From NCBI GenBank assembly GCA_947456625.1, contig CANGQJ010000007.1, positions 55,176-119,175 of the forward strand: DNA of 64,000 nt, given 5' to 3'. The notes beneath the pieces were generated by a model. That model was not told the origin of the DNA, made no database searches, and was given only the letters and a program-made list of their open reading frames with translations. Both the position numbers and the translations under genes were made by a program. The stretch is from Bacteroidota bacterium. Its GTDB lineage: Bacteria; Bacteroidota; Bacteroidia; Chitinophagales; Chitinophagaceae. Below are positions 48,071-57,328 of the stretch, one piece after another. Within the stretch, counting starts at the first letter, position 1, and each line of letters begins with the position of its first letter.

Positions 48071-51000
48071 ATGCATAAATTCTTTTACACATTTATTATA
48101 AGTACTTTTTTTATAAGTACAATTTATGCGCAAAACGAAACAAGAAAAAGTATTTTAATAAATTCAGCAAGATCTTTTGAATCCGAATCAAGAGCAAGCT
48201 TTAGCGATGCTATTATAAAATCAAAAGAAAAGGGTTGGCCTATTCAGTATAAATCCAAAAACAACAGCACATCTAGTTTAGTGGGCGTGGATAAATTTGG
48301 ACAACCCATATATTTAACAACCTATCAGGATCCAGTACAAGCAATCACAACCAACACCAATCAATTGTGGCAAGGTGGTATAAGTGGATTTAATTTAAGC
48401 GGTTCTAGTGACAGCATTACCAATAGAATTGGTATTTGGGACGAGGCTTCGCCAAGGACAACGCATGTAGAATTTGCTGGAAGAATTACAGTGAAAGACA
48501 ATGCAACAAAAATTGTAGATCACGCAACCCATGTTACGGGCATTGTAATGAGTAAAGGAATAAATGAGCTTGCTAAAGGAATGGCTTATGGTATAAAAGG
48601 AGTGTATGCTTATGATTGGAACAATGACGCTTCCGAAATGGCCGCAGCTGCCGCCAATGGTTTATTAATTTCTAATCATTCCTATGGAACTGTTTGTGGA
48701 TGGGACTATAATAACGACTCGTCACGTTGGGAATACAATGGAAAGTGGAACGAGAAAGAGGATTATAAATTTGGACTTTACAATAATACCGCACAATTAT
48801 ATGATTCTATTGCATACAATGCCCCTTACTATTTAATTGTAAAATCGGCAGGAAATAATAGAAACAGTAATGGACCTGCAGTGGGCCAACCCTACTGGCG
48901 TCGTGACGAAAGTGGTAAACTTTACAATGCAGGCAATAGACCTGATAGTTTAAGTAGTAATAATAGTTTTGAAACATTACCAACCGATGTAAACGCAAAA
49001 AATATTTTAACGGTTGGTGCCATAACTGCAATTAGTGCAGGCTATTTAAAAAGCACCGATCCGTTAATGACCAGCTTTAGTGCATGGGGCCCAACCGACG
49101 ATGGGCGTATTAAACCCGATATTGTAACCGATGGACAAACCGTATATTCAACCATTAGCACCAACGATTCTAGCTATGCTTATTTAAGTGGAACAAGTAT
49201 GGCTGCACCAGGGGCAGCCGGTTCCTTATTATTAATACAAGAACTTAGTCAAAAATTAAGTCCCAATAAATTTATTAAAGCACCAACCTTAAAAGCTTTA
49301 GCAATTCATACTGCAAACGAAGCAGGAGCAGCCCCTGGACCTGATTATAAATTTGGATGGGGTGTTTTAAATGACGCCGAGGCGGCAAATGTATTAAGCA
49401 ATGCATTAAAAAGTGGCAATGGCTCAACAAGCAGTGACTTGGTATATGAAAATGTTTTAACAAGTGGTCAAGCCTACAATTTAAATGTAATTGCTTCTGG
49501 TATAAAACCACTTAAAGCAACTATTGTTTGGAATGATGTTAAAGGAGCAGTATCAAATAGTTTAAATGATTCCACGCGCAGGTTAGTTAATGACTTGGAT
49601 TTAGTCATAAAAAAAGGTAGTAGTATTTATTACCCATGGACCCTAAACCGAATAGTTCCTGATAACCCAGCTGTAAGAGGCATAAACAATTTAGACAATG
49701 TTGAAAAAGTAGAGATAGATTCTACCTTAGTTGGAAATACCTATACTATTTCGGTAACCAATAAAGGCAATTTAGAGCGAGGCCAACAGGCTTATTCATT
49801 AATTATAAGCGGCGCTGGAGGAGCTACTTATTGTAGTTCAGCGGCAAGCAGTAATGCTGGTACTAAAATGGATAGTGTAAGTATTAACAATATTCAGTTT
49901 GTGAATAATACAACAAGCCAATACATAGATAACAGTAATTTATTTATTAATGGAGAGCCAAGCGGTTCCATTCTTGTTTTTATAAAAATAGGTAGCACCG
50001 ATGCTAGCAATAATACCCGTTATGTAAAAATATTTGTAGACTTAAATAACAACGGGACTTTTGAAAGCAACGAAAATTTATTAACCAGCGCTGCATTAAC
50101 AAACGGCAATTATACTGGCAGTTTTAGCTTACCAAATACATTAACTATTGGTAAATTATTAAAGCTTCGTATTGTTGTTACTGAAACAAGTAGCAGTGCA
50201 AACGTAAATGCCTGCGGCACTTATACCAGCGGAGAAACACAGGACTACACTTTAAAAATTGTGAACCCTTCCAACGACTTGCAAGTAAGTGAAATTATAA
50301 ACCCAATTGGTGGTGTTTGTAAAAGAAGTGTTCAGTATGTTACTGTAAAAATATTAAATAATGGCTCTGCAAGTCAGTCAAACATCCCAATAAGCTTAGT
50401 GGTTAAAAAAGGAGCTTCTACTATATTAAGTGTAAACGAAATATTTACCGGCCGACTTAATGGCTTGGAAAATATGACTTATACCTTTCAAAAACCAATT
50501 GCAATAGATGCAAACACAACATATACTTTTACTGCTTCTGCAAATTTAGCAACTGATCAACAATCTAGTAACAATGCCATCACTTCTTCAATTGTGAGCG
50601 CAGCAGAGGTTCCCGCACCAACTGGTAGTGCTGTAATTTGTAGTGGTATACTTCGCTTAAATGTAAGTAACCCAACTTCCGGCACCAACTATTATTGGTA
50701 TGACTCAAGTGCATTGTATAATCCAATTGCATTAGGAAATAATGTGAGTACAGGTACAAGTGCAAACAAAGTATATGTTGCACAGGGATACCAAACATTT
50801 ATGCCTCCATTAACCAATACCAGTTTAACAGGTGGCGGAAGTTATAATGTTTTTAGCGGCAACTTTATGAAAATAAATGCCACAAGTGCAATGACCATTG
50901 AAACAACAAAACTATACTCAGGTTATCCTGGTAAAGTGGACTTTATATTAGGTACCCTAGGCACAATTAATACCGACGGCTCCTTTACTTATTACCCAAT

Positions 51001-51844
51001 TCAAACTGCTTCGTTAAATATTCCAGCAAGTAGCCCAACTCCAGCAACTGGCGCATCCCCATTTGTTGCTGGTGACACGGGCCGTATTTATGCATTAAAT
51101 TTAAAAATCCCACAAGCAGGGGATTATATTATCATTTCAAAATGTGATAGTGCAACCTTATTCAGAAATAATGCCGCCACCGACCCTACCTACCCAGTAG
51201 GACCTAATAAAGTAATCAGTTTTACAGGAAATAGTGTGCAGCAGGCATCGGGCAATTATCAAAACTATTTTTACTTCTTTTACAATACCCAAGTGAGTTC
51301 ACCGGACTGTATGAGTGGTGCAACAGCTATAAACATAACTACCAATAGTAAGCCTACCATAACACAAAGTGGTGATAGCCTTATTTGCTCAAATGGCAGT
51401 GCTTATCAATGGTATGTGAACGATTCACTTATTTCAGGAGCTACTAAACAATCCTATAAGCCAACAAAAAACGGAATGTACAAAGTAACTACGACAACGA
51501 TTGCGGGAGATTGTCAAAATGTATCAGATAATAAACTAATTTTGGTGACGGATATTGCAGAGGCGAGTGCAAAAGAAATTAATCTTAAAATCACTTCTGA
51601 CGACTATGTTGAAAATTTAATAAGAGGCAATTCGTTTTATATTCAATTTAGCAATATCCAAACCCAAGGAATTTCGTTAGAGATAATTAATTCAATGGGT
51701 AACAAAGTTTTCCAAAAAGAAAACTTAATAAACCAAAGGGCTCCGCAACACATAACAATTGAAAGCTTGAATTCAGGGATTTACTTTGTTAAAATTTACG
51801 CTAATAAAAAAGTTTATGTGCAAAGAGTTTTTATTACTAATTAA
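48071..51844 (+). CDS. Secreted S8 subtilase with GEVED domain and T9SS C-terminal domain
   Basis: A 1257-residue exported serine protease. After a signal peptide (to about residue 20) comes the S8 catalytic domain with Asp124 (GIWDE), His151 (HATHVTG), oxyanion Asn263 (SAGNN) and Ser376 (GTSMAAPG). A jelly-roll region follows, then a GEVED domain (FVDLNNNGTF to SGETQDYTL, about 640-735), a CARDB-like domain, two Ig-like segments with YYWYDSS and YQWYVND, and a C-terminal T9SS type A sorting domain ending in SGIYFVKIYANKK and VQRVFITN. It is a likely client of the PorU/PorV pair in this window. Confidence 0.9.
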   Translation: MHKFFYTFIISTFFISTIYAQNETRKSILINSARSFESESRASFSDAIIKSKEKGWPIQYKSKNNSTSSLVGVDKFGQPIYLTTYQDPVQAITTNTNQLWQGGISGFNLSGSSDSITNRIGIWDEASPRTTHVEFAGRITVKDNATKIVDHATHVTGIVMSKGINELAKGMAYGIKGVYAYDWNNDASEMAAAAANGLLISNHSYGTVCGWDYNNDSSRWEYNGKWNEKEDYKFGLYNNTAQLYDSIAYNAPYYLIVKSAGNNRNSNGPAVGQPYWRRDESGKLYNAGNRPDSLSSNNSFETLPTDVNAKNILTVGAITAISAGYLKSTDPLMTSFSAWGPTDDGRIKPDIVTDGQTVYSTISTNDSSYAYLSGTSMAAPGAAGSLLLIQELSQKLSPNKFIKAPTLKALAIHTANEAGAAPGPDYKFGWGVLNDAEAANVLSNALKSGNGSTSSDLVYENVLTSGQAYNLNVIASGIKPLKATIVWNDVKGAVSNSLNDSTRRLVNDLDLVIKKGSSIYYPWTLNRIVPDNPAVRGINNLDNVEKVEIDSTLVGNTYTISVTNKGNLERGQQAYSLIISGAGGATYCSSAASSNAGTKMDSVSINNIQFVNNTTSQYIDNSNLFINGEPSGSILVFIKIGSTDASNNTRYVKIFVDLNNNGTFESNENLLTSAALTNGNYTGSFSLPNTLTIGKLLKLRIVVTETSSSANVNACGTYTSGETQDYTLKIVNPSNDLQVSEIINPIGGVCKRSVQYVTVKILNNGSASQSNIPISLVVKKGASTILSVNEIFTGRLNGLENMTYTFQKPIAIDANTTYTFTASANLATDQQSSNNAITSSIVSAAEVPAPTGSAVICSGILRLNVSNPTSGTNYYWYDSSALYNPIALGNNVSTGTSANKVYVAQGYQTFMPPLTNTSLTGGGSYNVFSGNFMKINATSAMTIETTKLYSGYPGKVDFILGTLGTINTDGSFTYYPIQTASLNIPASSPTPATGASPFVAGDTGRIYALNLKIPQAGDYIIISKCDSATLFRNNAATDPTYPVGPNKVISFTGNSVQQASGNYQNYFYFFYNTQVSSPDCMSGATAINITTNSKPTITQSGDSLICSNGSAYQWYVNDSLISGATKQSYKPTKNGMYKVTTTTIAGDCQNVSDNKLILVTDIAEASAKEINLKITSDDYVENLIRGNSFYIQFSNIQTQGISLEIINSMGNKVFQKENLINQRAPQHITIESLNSGIYFVKIYANKKVYVQRVFITN

Positions 51845-51859
51845 CTAAAACTAAGGATC

Positions 51860-52588
51860 ATGGCACTAGAATGGGTTGAAGGAGTTATTACCAAAATTGA
51901 AAATGAAACTCCCAACACGAAAAAGTTTTTCTTTGAAATACCAAGTTTAGAAAAATTTGATTTCATACCTGGACAGTTTGTAACATTGGATTTACCAATT
52001 CACGAGCAAAAAAATAAAAGATGGAGAAGCTACTCTATTGCTTCTGCTCCTAATGGAGCCAATACCTTTGAGTTAGTTATTGTTCACTTAGAGGGTGGAT
52101 TGGGAACTACTTATTTATTTAATGAGGTAAGTGTTGGTTCTAAAATTACATTAAGAGGGCCTCAAGGTGTGTTTACTTTGCCTAAGAACTTTGATAATGA
52201 TGTATACTTTATTTGTACTGGAACGGGTATAGCTCCATTTAGATCTATGATTCATCATATTCATGAACATAAAATTGCACATGGTAATATTCATTTAATT
52301 TTTGGATGTCGCAAATTTGAAGATGGTTTATATATTAATGAATTAAAAGCATTAGAAGCAAAGGAACCTGGTTTTCACTTCCACCCTTGCTACTCCAGAG
52401 AAACAGAAATTCCAGCAGGTTCTCACAGCGGCTATGTGCATCCGGTGTATCAAGAGTTATTAAAAACCAATAAGGAAACTGCACATGTTTGGTTGTGTGG
52501 CTGGAAAGCAATGATCGACGATGCTAGAAAAAATATGACAGAAATGGGACTAGATAAAAAACAAGTACACTTTGAGTCATTCGGTTAA
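51860..52588 (+). CDS. FAD/NAD(P)H oxidoreductase (ferredoxin--NADP reductase family)
   Basis: A 242-residue flavoprotein reductase made of an FAD-binding beta-barrel (RSYSIAS motif that binds the flavin) and a nucleotide-binding domain (CTGTGIAPFRSM, FGCRKFED, VWLCGWKAM). It lacks the 2Fe-2S domain of PaaE-type reductases, so it needs a separate electron partner such as ferredoxin. The C-terminus VHFESFG is typical of the family. It starts 15 bases after the subtilase gene, with a rare AAGGA just upstream of the ATG. Confidence 0.87.
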   Translation: MALEWVEGVITKIENETPNTKKFFFEIPSLEKFDFIPGQFVTLDLPIHEQKNKRWRSYSIASAPNGANTFELVIVHLEGGLGTTYLFNEVSVGSKITLRGPQGVFTLPKNFDNDVYFICTGTGIAPFRSMIHHIHEHKIAHGNIHLIFGCRKFEDGLYINELKALEAKEPGFHFHPCYSRETEIPAGSHSGYVHPVYQELLKTNKETAHVWLCGWKAMIDDARKNMTEMGLDKKQVHFESFG

Positions 52589-52611
52589 CCCTTAGCCAAT
52601 ATAATTATTTA

Positions 52612-52641
52612 TAGCCTCGATTATTTCGGGGCTATTTTTTT
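52612..52641 (+). terminator. Intrinsic terminator after the reductase gene
   Basis: A 9-bp stem (52612-52620 with 52626-52634, one G-U pair) with a 5-base loop is followed by seven T, oriented for the plus strand. Confidence 0.85.
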
Positions 52642-52693
52642 ACCTTTTTTGAAAATATCAACGCTATGGTTGCTTATTGTGAGCAGCGTAAAT

Positions 52694-52722
52694 AAAAAAA
52701 TCCCGAAGTAAATGCTTCGGGA
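52694..52722 (-). terminator. Intrinsic terminator of glyS
   Basis: A perfect 8-bp stem (52701-52708 with 52715-52722) with a 6-base loop is followed on the minus strand by seven T. It lies 26 bases after the glyS stop codon. Confidence 0.85.
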
Positions 52723-52747
52723 TTTATATTATTTGTAATAAAATGTT

Positions 52748-54196
52748 TTAACTAATAGCTTCTAGTACCATTGATTTTACTTGACTCATTGGGATACGCT
52801 CTTGGGTCATTGCATCACGGTGACGAATAGTTACTGTGCCATCTTCTTTGGTCTGATGATCAATGGTTACACAAAATGGCGTTCCAATGGCATCCTGACG
52901 ACGGTATCTTTTTCCAATTGCATCTTTTTCTTCATAAAAGCAATGGAATGATTTTTTACAATCGTTCATTAACTCTTTTGCAAGTTCTGGTAAGCCATCC
53001 TTTTTTGTTAAAGGCAAAATAGCCAATTTGTTAGGCGCTATTTTAGCTGGCAAGTGCAATACAACTCGCGTATCGGTTGTGCCATCTTCTTTATGAATAG
53101 TTTCCTCTTCGTAGCTATTAGATAATATTAATAAGAACATACGATCCAACCCAATTGAGGTTTCAATTACATAAGGAATATAATGCTGATTAATTTCGGT
53201 ATCAAAGTATTGCATTTTCTTTTTGCTAAACTCCTGATGACGACTTAAATCAAAATCGGTTCTAGAATGTATTCCCTCCACTTCTTTAAAGCCAAATGGA
53301 AATTCAAATTCAATATCTAATGCTGCGTCAGCGTAGTGTGCTAATTTAACGTGATCGTGGAAACGGTATTTGTTAGCAGGTATTCCTAAGCTTAAATGCC
53401 AATTCATACGCTCATTTTTCCAATGCTCGTACCACTCTTTTTGAGTGCCTGGCTTTATAAAAAACTGCATTTCCATTTGTTCAAACTCACGCATTCTAAA
53501 AATAAACTGACGTGCTACAATTTCGTTTCTAAACGCTTTTCCAGTTTGCGCAATTCCAAAAGGAATTTTCATCCTTGCAGTTTTTTGCACATTTAAAAAG
53601 TTTACAAATATACCCTGAGCTGTTTCAGGTCGTAAGTAAATGGTATTGGCATCTTCCGCAACGGAACCCAGTTCCGTAGAGAACATTAAATTAAATTGAC
53701 GAATATCGGTCCAGTTTCCTGTTCCACTAACTGCACAATTTATTTTATGCGCTTCAATTAGTTTTTTTAGTCCTGCAAAATCATCGTTTGCAAGTAAAGC
53801 ATCCATGTCTGCAATTAATTTGTCCGCGCCCGCTTGATCCCCTTTTTCAATTAATTTCTCGGCATGGCCTTCAATTAAATGATCCACACGATAACGTTTT
53901 TTACTATCCTTATTATCAATTAAAGGATCGCTAAAGCTATCTACGTGACCACTGGCTTTCCATGTGGTGGGATGCATGAAAATAGCGGCATCAATACCCA
54001 CTATATTTTCATTCATTTGCGTCATGGAATTCCACCAATAATCGCGAATATTTTTCTTTAATTGGGCACCATAAGGACCATAATCATAAACGGCACCTAA
54101 TCCATCATAAATTTCACTACTTGGAAATACAAATCCATATTCCTTTGCGTGCGAAATAATGGCTTGTAAAGTATTGTCTGTTGGCGTCTTACTCAT
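52748..54196 (-). CDS. glyS: Glycyl-tRNA synthetase (homodimeric type)
   Basis: A class II synthetase of the alpha2 type, charging tRNA-Gly. The 482-residue protein has motif 1 (VFPSSEIYDGLGAVYDYGP), motif 2 (GKAFRNEIVARQFIFRMREFEQME), motif 3 (IETSIGLDRMFL), and a C-terminal anticodon-binding domain. The ATG at 54196 is chosen because a TTG three codons upstream belongs to the -7 element. In some naming schemes the homodimeric enzyme is glyQS or glyS. Confidence 0.96.
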   Translation of the reverse strand: MSKTPTDNTLQAIISHAKEYGFVFPSSEIYDGLGAVYDYGPYGAQLKKNIRDYWWNSMTQMNENIVGIDAAIFMHPTTWKASGHVDSFSDPLIDNKDSKKRYRVDHLIEGHAEKLIEKGDQAGADKLIADMDALLANDDFAGLKKLIEAHKINCAVSGTGNWTDIRQFNLMFSTELGSVAEDANTIYLRPETAQGIFVNFLNVQKTARMKIPFGIAQTGKAFRNEIVARQFIFRMREFEQMEMQFFIKPGTQKEWYEHWKNERMNWHLSLGIPANKYRFHDHVKLAHYADAALDIEFEFPFGFKEVEGIHSRTDFDLSRHQEFSKKKMQYFDTEINQHYIPYVIETSIGLDRMFLLILSNSYEEETIHKEDGTTDTRVVLHLPAKIAPNKLAILPLTKKDGLPELAKELMNDCKKSFHCFYEEKDAIGKRYRRQDAIGTPFCVTIDHQTKEDGTVTIRHRDAMTQERIPMSQVKSMVLEAIS

Positions 54197-54202
54197 AGTT
54201 TG

Positions 54203-54210
54203 CAAAGATA
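54203..54210 (-). promoter_or_regulatory. -7 promoter element of glyS
   Basis: TATCTTTG on the minus strand matches TAnnTTTG six bases before the ATG. It lies within the short gap behind the mazG-like gene, so glyS does not depend on read-through. Confidence 0.6.
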
Positions 54211-54222
54211 CGTAGGAATCAA

Positions 54223-54564
54223 TTATCGGTGCAACTTTTCGTTGTTTTGATGACGTGCCTGATCCCTATTGGTTTTCTTTTGAATATTTTGCTCAAGGGC
54301 AGTTGCTAAGTCAATGCCAGTTTGATTGGCAAGGCAAATAAGGACAAATAAAACATCGGCCATTTCATCGGCAAGCTGCAAGGATTCCTCGTTATTTTTA
54401 AAGGACTGATCTCCATATTTTCTGACCATAATGCGTGAAAGCTCTCCTACCTCCTCCATGAGTATACCCAAATTAGTGAGCTCACTAAAGTATTTCACGC
54501 CCACAGTATTAATCCATTGGTCTACCTGTTGCTGCGCTTGTTGAATGGTAATATTATTTGACAT
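54223..54564 (-). CDS. MazG-like nucleotide pyrophosphohydrolase
   Basis: A 113-residue all-alpha NTP pyrophosphatase of the MazG superfamily, which cleans up non-canonical or excess nucleotides. The magnesium-binding motifs EEVGE (in LMEEVGELSR) and DEMAD (in ADEMADVLF) are intact. It is a single-domain form, about half the length of E. coli MazG. I start it at ATG 54564, 17 bases after dtd; a longer extension would overlap dtd. Substrate is unknown. Confidence 0.85.
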   Translation of the reverse strand: MSNNITIQQAQQQVDQWINTVGVKYFSELTNLGILMEEVGELSRIMVRKYGDQSFKNNEESLQLADEMADVLFVLICLANQTGIDLATALEQNIQKKTNRDQARHQNNEKLHR

Positions 54565-54580
54565 ATAAATTGTAGAAATT

Positions 54581-55033
54581 TTATTCTTTGTTTTTTGAAT
54601 CAATGGTAATGGTAACCGGGCCGTCATTTATAAGTGCCACTTTCATATCAGCACCAAATTTTCCAGTTTGAATTGGGGCTCCTAAATCGGCTTCAAGTTG
54701 CTTAATTAATTGGGTATAAAGCGGAATAGCAATATCCGGTTTTGCAGCAGAAATATAGGAAGGCCTATTCCCTTTTTTAGTAGAAGCATGAAGCGTAAAC
54801 TGACTTACCAGTAAAATGGCGCCACCGGTTTCTAATAAGCTTTTATTCATTACGCCCTGCTCGTCTTCAAAAATGCGCATGTTTACAATTTTATTAGATA
54901 GCCATTGCAGGTCCTCCTCATTATCCTCATTTACAATACCAACTAGCACCATGAATCCTTTTTGGATTTGACCAATAATGACACCATCTACTTGAACATT
55001 AGCCTCAGAAACTCTTTGAATAACCACTCTCAT
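54581..55033 (-). CDS. dtd: D-aminoacyl-tRNA deacylase
   Basis: Dtd hydrolyses D-amino acids and mischarged glycine from tRNA, protecting translation. The 150-residue protein has the N-terminal MRVVIQRVSEANV, the SQFTLHAS catalytic-pocket motif, and the C-terminal NDGPVTI, the cross-subunit Gly-Pro motif that enforces chirality. Length is normal. It is followed by the mazG-like gene in an apparent two-gene operon of quality-control enzymes, and is divergent from the flippase gene. Confidence 0.96.
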   Translation of the reverse strand: MRVVIQRVSEANVQVDGVIIGQIQKGFMVLVGIVNEDNEEDLQWLSNKIVNMRIFEDEQGVMNKSLLETGGAILLVSQFTLHASTKKGNRPSYISAAKPDIAIPLYTQLIKQLEADLGAPIQTGKFGADMKVALINDGPVTITIDSKNKE

Positions 55034-55061
55034 ATACGCTGTTTTACAACATGAAGATAAA

Positions 55062-55069
55062 CAAAAGTA
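55062..55069 (-). promoter_or_regulatory. -7 promoter element of dtd
   Basis: TACTTTTG on the minus strand matches TAnnTTTG, 28 bases before the dtd ATG in a 67-bp divergent region. Confidence 0.5.
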
Positions 55070-55100
55070 TTTTCACTAATTTAGCTGTAATTTCAAAGCC

Positions 55101-56591
55101 TTGAGTAGTATTAAAAAATTAGCCGGTCAAACAATGTGGTATGGACTTAGCTCTATTGCAGCTAGGTTTATTAACTATTTGCTTACACCCTACCTTACCT
55201 ATAAGTTTAGTGAAGCCGCTTATGGCGAAATGAGCATTGTATACTCTTTTATTCCATTCGCAAACGTAATTGTAACACACGGCATGGAAACGGCTTATTT
55301 CCGTTTTGGCACTAAGGAAAATGAAGAAAAAATATATCATACCAGTAGTTTCTCTATGATTTTTGTGACCACTTTGGTCATAATTGCCATGATTACATGG
55401 AGCAGCCCACTTGCCAATTTATTACAAATTGCAAATCACCCCGAATACATTTCCATGATGGCATGGATAGTGGGACTAGACGCATTAACTACAATTCCTT
55501 TTTCAAGACTTAGACTGGAAGGAAGACCTAAAAAATTTGCCATTATAAAAGTGGGTGGCATTTTAATAAATATTGCAGCTACTTATTTTTTTATAAGTGT
55601 ATTGCCACAGTACATTACTAATAATCCAACAAGTTATATTGCCACTTATTTTAAACCAGAGTGGGCTGTTGGATATATTTTACTAGCTAATATTATACAA
55701 AACGTTTTTGTTTTGCTGTTGCTTCAAAAAGAAATTCGTGCACTGCGTTTTAGTTTTGATCTAAAACTATGGAGCGAAATGATGGTGTATTCCCTACCCC
55801 TAATTTTAGTAGGATTTGGTGGCATGGTTAATGAAACCTTTGATCGCATCATGCTTGGATGGTGGGCCCCAGGTGGCAGTCCCGAAGCCAACAAAATTGC
55901 TGTTGGTATTTATGCTGCTTGTTACAAATTGTCTATTTTAATTACCATTTCTATACAAGCTTTTAGAATGGGGGCCGAGCCTTTTTTCTTTAAGCAAGCG
56001 CAATCCGATAATGCACAAAAAACATATGCAAGGGTTATGAAATTTTTTGTGATCACCCTTTGTATCATGTTCCTAGGAGTTGTTTTATATTTAGATATTT
56101 GGAAAGCCTTTATTCGCAATCCCGCCATGTACGTGGGACTGCGCGTAGTACCTGTTTTACTAATTGCCAATATGTTCTTAGGAGTTTACTACAATTTAAG
56201 TATTTGGTATAAGCTAAGTAACAAAACCATGGCTGGTGCATGGATTACCTTAATTGGCGCATTGTTAACTTTAGTAATTAACTATTTATTAATTCCTCAC
56301 TTTAGTTATATGGCAAGCGCATGGGCTACTTTTATTTGCTACGGAACTATGATGATTGTGAGTTACAAATGGGGTCAAAAAGTATATTATATCCCTTATG
56401 CCACTAAAAAACTAATTGCCTATTTTGTAATATGTTTGTTACTTTATGGCATTCATTTAATCGTTCAATATTCTACAGAAATTGTAAGCACTAGGGTTGC
56501 AATTGGAACTATAGAAATGATTTTATTTATTTGGTTTGTATCACGTATAGAAAGAAAAGAATTAAAATTAATTTTTAACAAGCAAGCATAA
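55101..56591 (+). CDS. Polysaccharide flippase (Wzx/MATE superfamily), TTG start
   Basis: A 496-residue integral membrane protein with about 12-14 hydrophobic segments, matching the polysaccharide biosynthesis branch of the MOP superfamily that flips undecaprenyl-linked sugars. The N-terminus SSIKKLAGQTMWYGLSSIAARF fits the family start, yet the codon at 55101 is TTG and no upstream ATG is in frame. The first ATG is 11 codons later and would cut into the conserved start. No glycosyltransferases are adjacent, so the cargo is unknown; lipid II or O-antigen units are options. Its stop overlaps the msrC start (TAATG). Confidence 0.83.
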   Translation: MSSIKKLAGQTMWYGLSSIAARFINYLLTPYLTYKFSEAAYGEMSIVYSFIPFANVIVTHGMETAYFRFGTKENEEKIYHTSSFSMIFVTTLVIIAMITWSSPLANLLQIANHPEYISMMAWIVGLDALTTIPFSRLRLEGRPKKFAIIKVGGILINIAATYFFISVLPQYITNNPTSYIATYFKPEWAVGYILLANIIQNVFVLLLLQKEIRALRFSFDLKLWSEMMVYSLPLILVGFGGMVNETFDRIMLGWWAPGGSPEANKIAVGIYAACYKLSILITISIQAFRMGAEPFFFKQAQSDNAQKTYARVMKFFVITLCIMFLGVVLYLDIWKAFIRNPAMYVGLRVVPVLLIANMFLGVYYNLSIWYKLSNKTMAGAWITLIGALLTLVINYLLIPHFSYMASAWATFICYGTMMIVSYKWGQKVYYIPYATKKLIAYFVICLLLYGIHLIVQYSTEIVSTRVAIGTIEMILFIWFVSRIERKELKLIFNKQA

Positions 56592-57067
56592 TGGCAGAGG
56601 ATTTAAATATACTAAAAGGAACAAAAGCAGAGCAGTACGCTTCTTTAATTCCGCAAATACAAGGATTATTAACTGGGGAAGACAACTTAATTGCAAACCT
56701 TGCAAATATTAGTGCTGCACTAAAAGAGCAATTTAATTTTTGGTGGGTAGGATTTTACTGGGTGCGTAATGATGAATTGGTTTTAGGACCCTTCCAAGGA
56801 CCAGTGGCTTGCACCAGAATTAAAAAAGGAAGGGGCGTTTGCGGTGGCGCCTGGTCACAAGGAAAAACATTAGTTGTTCCCGACGTTGAAAAATTTCCAG
56901 GACATATTGCATGCAGCAGTGCATCAAAATCGGAAATAGTAGTCCCAGTTTATAATGGATCTGAAATTGTAGGTGTTTTGGATGTAGACAGTGAACAGCT
57001 TTCTATGTTTGACGAAACCGACCAATTCTACCTTGAAAAAATAGTAGGATTAATTCCACATAATTAG
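56591..57067 (+). CDS. msrC: Free methionine-(R)-sulfoxide reductase (GAF domain)
   Basis: fRMsr reduces free methionine-R-sulfoxide in the cytoplasm as part of oxidative stress defence. The 158-residue GAF protein has the three conserved cysteines at 74, 84 and 108, in PVACTRIKKGRGVCGGAW and HIACSSASKSEIVVPV, with the same spacing as the E. coli enzyme (84, 94, 118). The WWVGFYW and LDVDSE segments also fit. It is translationally coupled to the flippase gene. Confidence 0.92.
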   Translation: MAEDLNILKGTKAEQYASLIPQIQGLLTGEDNLIANLANISAALKEQFNFWWVGFYWVRNDELVLGPFQGPVACTRIKKGRGVCGGAWSQGKTLVVPDVEKFPGHIACSSASKSEIVVPVYNGSEIVGVLDVDSEQLSMFDETDQFYLEKIVGLIPHN

Positions 57068-57128
57068 CCAACCAGGAATAAACCTAGGCTCGGCTTTAAA
57101 AAGTAGCCGAAAAATTAAAAAAATCATT

Positions 57129-57136
57129 TAAGTTTG
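57129..57136 (+). promoter_or_regulatory. -7 promoter element of tRNA-Leu
   Basis: TAAGTTTG matches TAnnTTTG. The final G is 11 bases from the mature tRNA 5' end. Confidence 0.65.
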
Positions 57137-57146
57137 CAACCCCTAA

Positions 57147-57228
57147 GCGGATGTGGCGAAATTGGCAGACGCACTAGACTTAGGATCTAGCGCCGCGAGG
57201 CGTGTGGGTTCGACCCCCTCCATCCGCA
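57147..57228 (+). tRNA. tRNA-Leu (anticodon UAG)
   Basis: An 82-nt class II tRNA. The acceptor stem GCGGATG pairs with CATCCGC, and the discriminator is A at 57228. The anticodon stem CTAGA/TCTAG encloses CTTAGGA, giving UAG, which reads CUA and other CUN leucine codons. A variable arm and a T-loop TTCGACC are visible. CCA is not encoded. Confidence 0.96.
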
Positions 57229-57240
57229 CAATATTTGTCT

Positions 57241-57267
57241 AAAAGGCCCATTTATGGGCCTTTTTTT
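57241..57267 (+). terminator. Intrinsic terminator after tRNA-Leu
   Basis: A 9-bp stem (57241-57249 with 57256-57264) with a 6-base loop leads into a run of eight T (57260-57267), 12 bases after the tRNA. Confidence 0.88.
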
Positions 57268-57280
57268 AATACTAAAACCT

Positions 57281-57288
57281 TACCTTTG
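57281..57288 (+). promoter_or_regulatory. -7 promoter element of tig
   Basis: TACCTTTG matches TAnnTTTG. It follows the tRNA terminator closely and leaves a leader of about 35 bases before tig. Confidence 0.7.
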
Positions 57289-57328
57289 CCCCCCTTAAAC
57301 ACTACAAAAAGTAGAAAATAGTAATATT

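Noticed and set aside
57089..57113. Possible terminator after msrC (TCGGCT/AGCCGA stem)
   Set aside because: The stem is only 6 bp with a 9-base loop and is followed by A residues, not T, on the plus strand.
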